Positions 62,995 through 64,000 of a stretch of 64,000 nt of DNA are shown here, piece by piece. Under the pieces are notes generated by a model, which was not told the DNA's origin, ran no database searches, and worked only from the letters and a program-made list of their open reading frames with translations. Origin of the DNA: Firmicutes bacterium CAG:882 (GTDB lineage Bacteria; Bacillota; Clostridia; Lachnospirales; Lachnospiraceae). A program made the position numbers and the translations under genes. The stretch spans positions 21,501 to 85,500 of the forward strand of contig FR895437.1 in NCBI GenBank assembly GCA_000435595.1, read 5' to 3'. Position 1 is the stretch's first letter, and each line of letters starts with the position of its first letter.

Positions 62995-63927
62995 ATGGCT
63001 AACAGGAAAATTGTAGTTGCCCTCGGGCGTAATGCTTTCGGTGAGACCTTTCCGGAGCAGAAAGAGAATGTCGGCAAGGCTGCGGGAGCTATCGCAGACC
63101 TTGTGGAAATGAAGTACGATGTGGTCATAACGCACAGCAACGGACCACAGGTAGGAATGATTCAGACAGCCATGACCGAATTTGCACGTCTCGACCACCG
63201 CTACACTGTAGCCCCAATGTCACTCTGCGGTGCCATGAGCCAGGGCTATATCGGTTACGATTTACAGAATGCAATCCGTACAGAATTGCTGAACCGTGGA
63301 ATATACAAGACTGTATCCACAATAATAACTCAGGTCAAGGTTGATCCTTTCGACCCTGCCTTTTCTAACCCTACCAAGGTGATCGGAAGATATATGACCA
63401 AGGAGGAGGCTGAGGCTGAGGAGGCTAAGGGCAACTATGTTGTCGAAGAGCCTGAAGGCTACAGGAGAATCATTGCAGCTCCTAAGCCTATGGACATCTA
63501 CGAGATTGATGCCGTCAATGCACTTCTTGATGCCCATCAGATAGTAATTGCCGCAGGCGGCGGCGGTATCCCTGTGCTCGAACAGCGCACCAAGCTTAAG
63601 GGCGCAAGTGCCATAATCGAAAAAGACTATGCTGCCGCACGTCTTGCAGAGCTCACCGAAGCCGATACACTTCTTTTCCTCACAGTGTACGACAAGCTCA
63701 CCGTGAATGCCGGAACACCTGATGAACGCTCCTTTGACAAGGTTACGGTTGCAGACCTTAAGCCATACGCTTCCACAGGAGATTTTGGTCCTATCACCAC
63801 TCTTCCTAAGGTAAATGCAGCCATCGAGTTCGTCGAAGCCGGACAAGGACGTACAGCCGTCATTGCCAACCTTGAGCACGCTAAGGAAGCTCTTCTTGGA
63901 AAGTGCGGAACAACAATCACAAAATAA
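62995..63927 (+). CDS. arcC: Carbamate kinase
   Basis: 310 residues, exactly the usual length. IVVALGRNAF (normally GGNA) at the start, THSNGPQVGMIQ, MSQGYIGYDLQNAI, IAAGGGGIPV near residue 212, and FLTVYDKLTVN. Makes ATP from carbamoyl phosphate, or the reverse, in arginine or purine/agmatine catabolism. Start ATG at 62995 after GGAGGTTATT; a frame open from 62875 is not coding. Partner genes lie outside the window. Confidence 0.93.
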   Translation: MANRKIVVALGRNAFGETFPEQKENVGKAAGAIADLVEMKYDVVITHSNGPQVGMIQTAMTEFARLDHRYTVAPMSLCGAMSQGYIGYDLQNAIRTELLNRGIYKTVSTIITQVKVDPFDPAFSNPTKVIGRYMTKEEAEAEEAKGNYVVEEPEGYRRIIAAPKPMDIYEIDAVNALLDAHQIVIAAGGGGIPVLEQRTKLKGASAIIEKDYAAARLAELTEADTLLFLTVYDKLTVNAGTPDERSFDKVTVADLKPYASTGDFGPITTLPKVNAAIEFVEAGQGRTAVIANLEHAKEALLGKCGTTITK

Positions 63928-63951
63928 TATATTATTGTTTCCTTATAAGAT

Positions 63952-63968
63952 TCAGGTGTCAAAACATG
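63952..63968. repeat. Partial copy of the 1789-1852 inverted-repeat arm
   Basis: TCAGGTGTCAAAACATG, differing from TCAGGGTCAAAACATG of the left arm by one inserted base. It is 25 bases after the carbamate kinase stop; the second arm would be past the window edge. Confidence 0.45.
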
Positions 63969-64000
63969 CGTTCACAACTTTAATATGTATATCCTGTTAT

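Noticed and set aside
63262..63879. 205-residue minus-strand ORF inside arcC
   Set aside because: Shadow frame of a conserved gene.

Overview
The window looks like chromosomal DNA from an anaerobic gut Firmicute of the Lachnospiraceae (inference; a Lachnospira / [Eubacterium] eligens-like genome would fit). The reasons are the moderate-to-low GC, the Clostridia-type gene orders (ireB-ruvX-DUF1292 ... O-methyltransferase-U32; ylmC-nrdR-yqeG-aro), a SigK-type sporulation sigma factor, ATP-type PEP carboxykinase, and frequent GGAGG ribosome sites with some TTG/GTG starts. Almost every gene lies on the minus strand; only five clear genes are on the plus strand (HPr-like, YihY/BrkB, S8 protease, carbamate kinase, and none in the glycan locus). 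There are no tRNA, rRNA, CRISPR, phage or insertion-sequence genes.

Layout: (1) 0-3.3 kb: lipid-carrier recycling, with a divergent UppP, a TepA/ClpP-like protease and a DUF368 undecaprenyl-phosphate translocase, then a MarR regulator. (2) 3.3-9.6 kb: M16 peptidase, CNNM transporter, shikimate genes aroQ-aroK-aroE, YqeG phosphatase, NrdR, YlmC and VanZ. (3) 9.6-29.9 kb: a large surface-polysaccharide locus. It appears to be two modules, each with its own promoter and a polymerase-like membrane protein: tagA-type GT26 / polymerase / GT4 / alpha-1,2-fucosyltransferase / PglK-like ABC flippase / GT2 / GT-D-like / acyltransferase / GT2, and then Wzz with a kinase-like tail / GT4 / GT4 / O-antigen-ligase-type polymerase / GT4 / GT2 / priming phosphoglycosyltransferase / two LCP attachment enzymes. 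(4) 29.9-37.5 kb: SigK, then the conserved ireB-ruvX-DUF1292-rnj-ylbF-(mini-MltG)-methyltransferase-U32 operon, and mtaB. (5) 37.6-46.7 kb: an HPr-like protein without the active histidine, thiI-nifS, rsmE-prmA, M18 aminopeptidase, scpA-scpB, a phosphoesterase and BrkB. (6) 46.7-54.5 kb: a long SpoIID/LytB protein, a 6S RNA between genes, a GT39-like membrane protein, a GT8-like transferase and a large lipoprotein. (7) 54.6-64 kb: pckA, RpiB-like isomerase, DUF1653 protein, cytosolic-looking subtilisin, and a putative metal operon (His/Asp/Cys-rich COG0523 GTPase, GTPase fused to a DUF1980-type tail, DUF885 lipoprotein peptidase), then carbamate kinase.

How the genes work together: the undecaprenyl recycling genes near the left end supply the carrier on which the sugar locus would build its repeat units. 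The priming transferase and GT26/GT4/GT2 enzymes assemble the units, the ABC protein probably flips them, the two polymerases and Wzz make chains, and the LCP proteins attach them to peptidoglycan. Fucose and acyl decorations are likely. The observations most worth a second look are the GTPase-DUF1980 fusion in a metal-type operon, the mini-MltG sitting where full MltG normally lies, the HPr-like protein lacking its catalytic histidine, the Wzz with a vestigial kinase tail, the UppP lacking conserved glutamates, and a long perfect inverted repeat whose half reappears at the right edge of the window.
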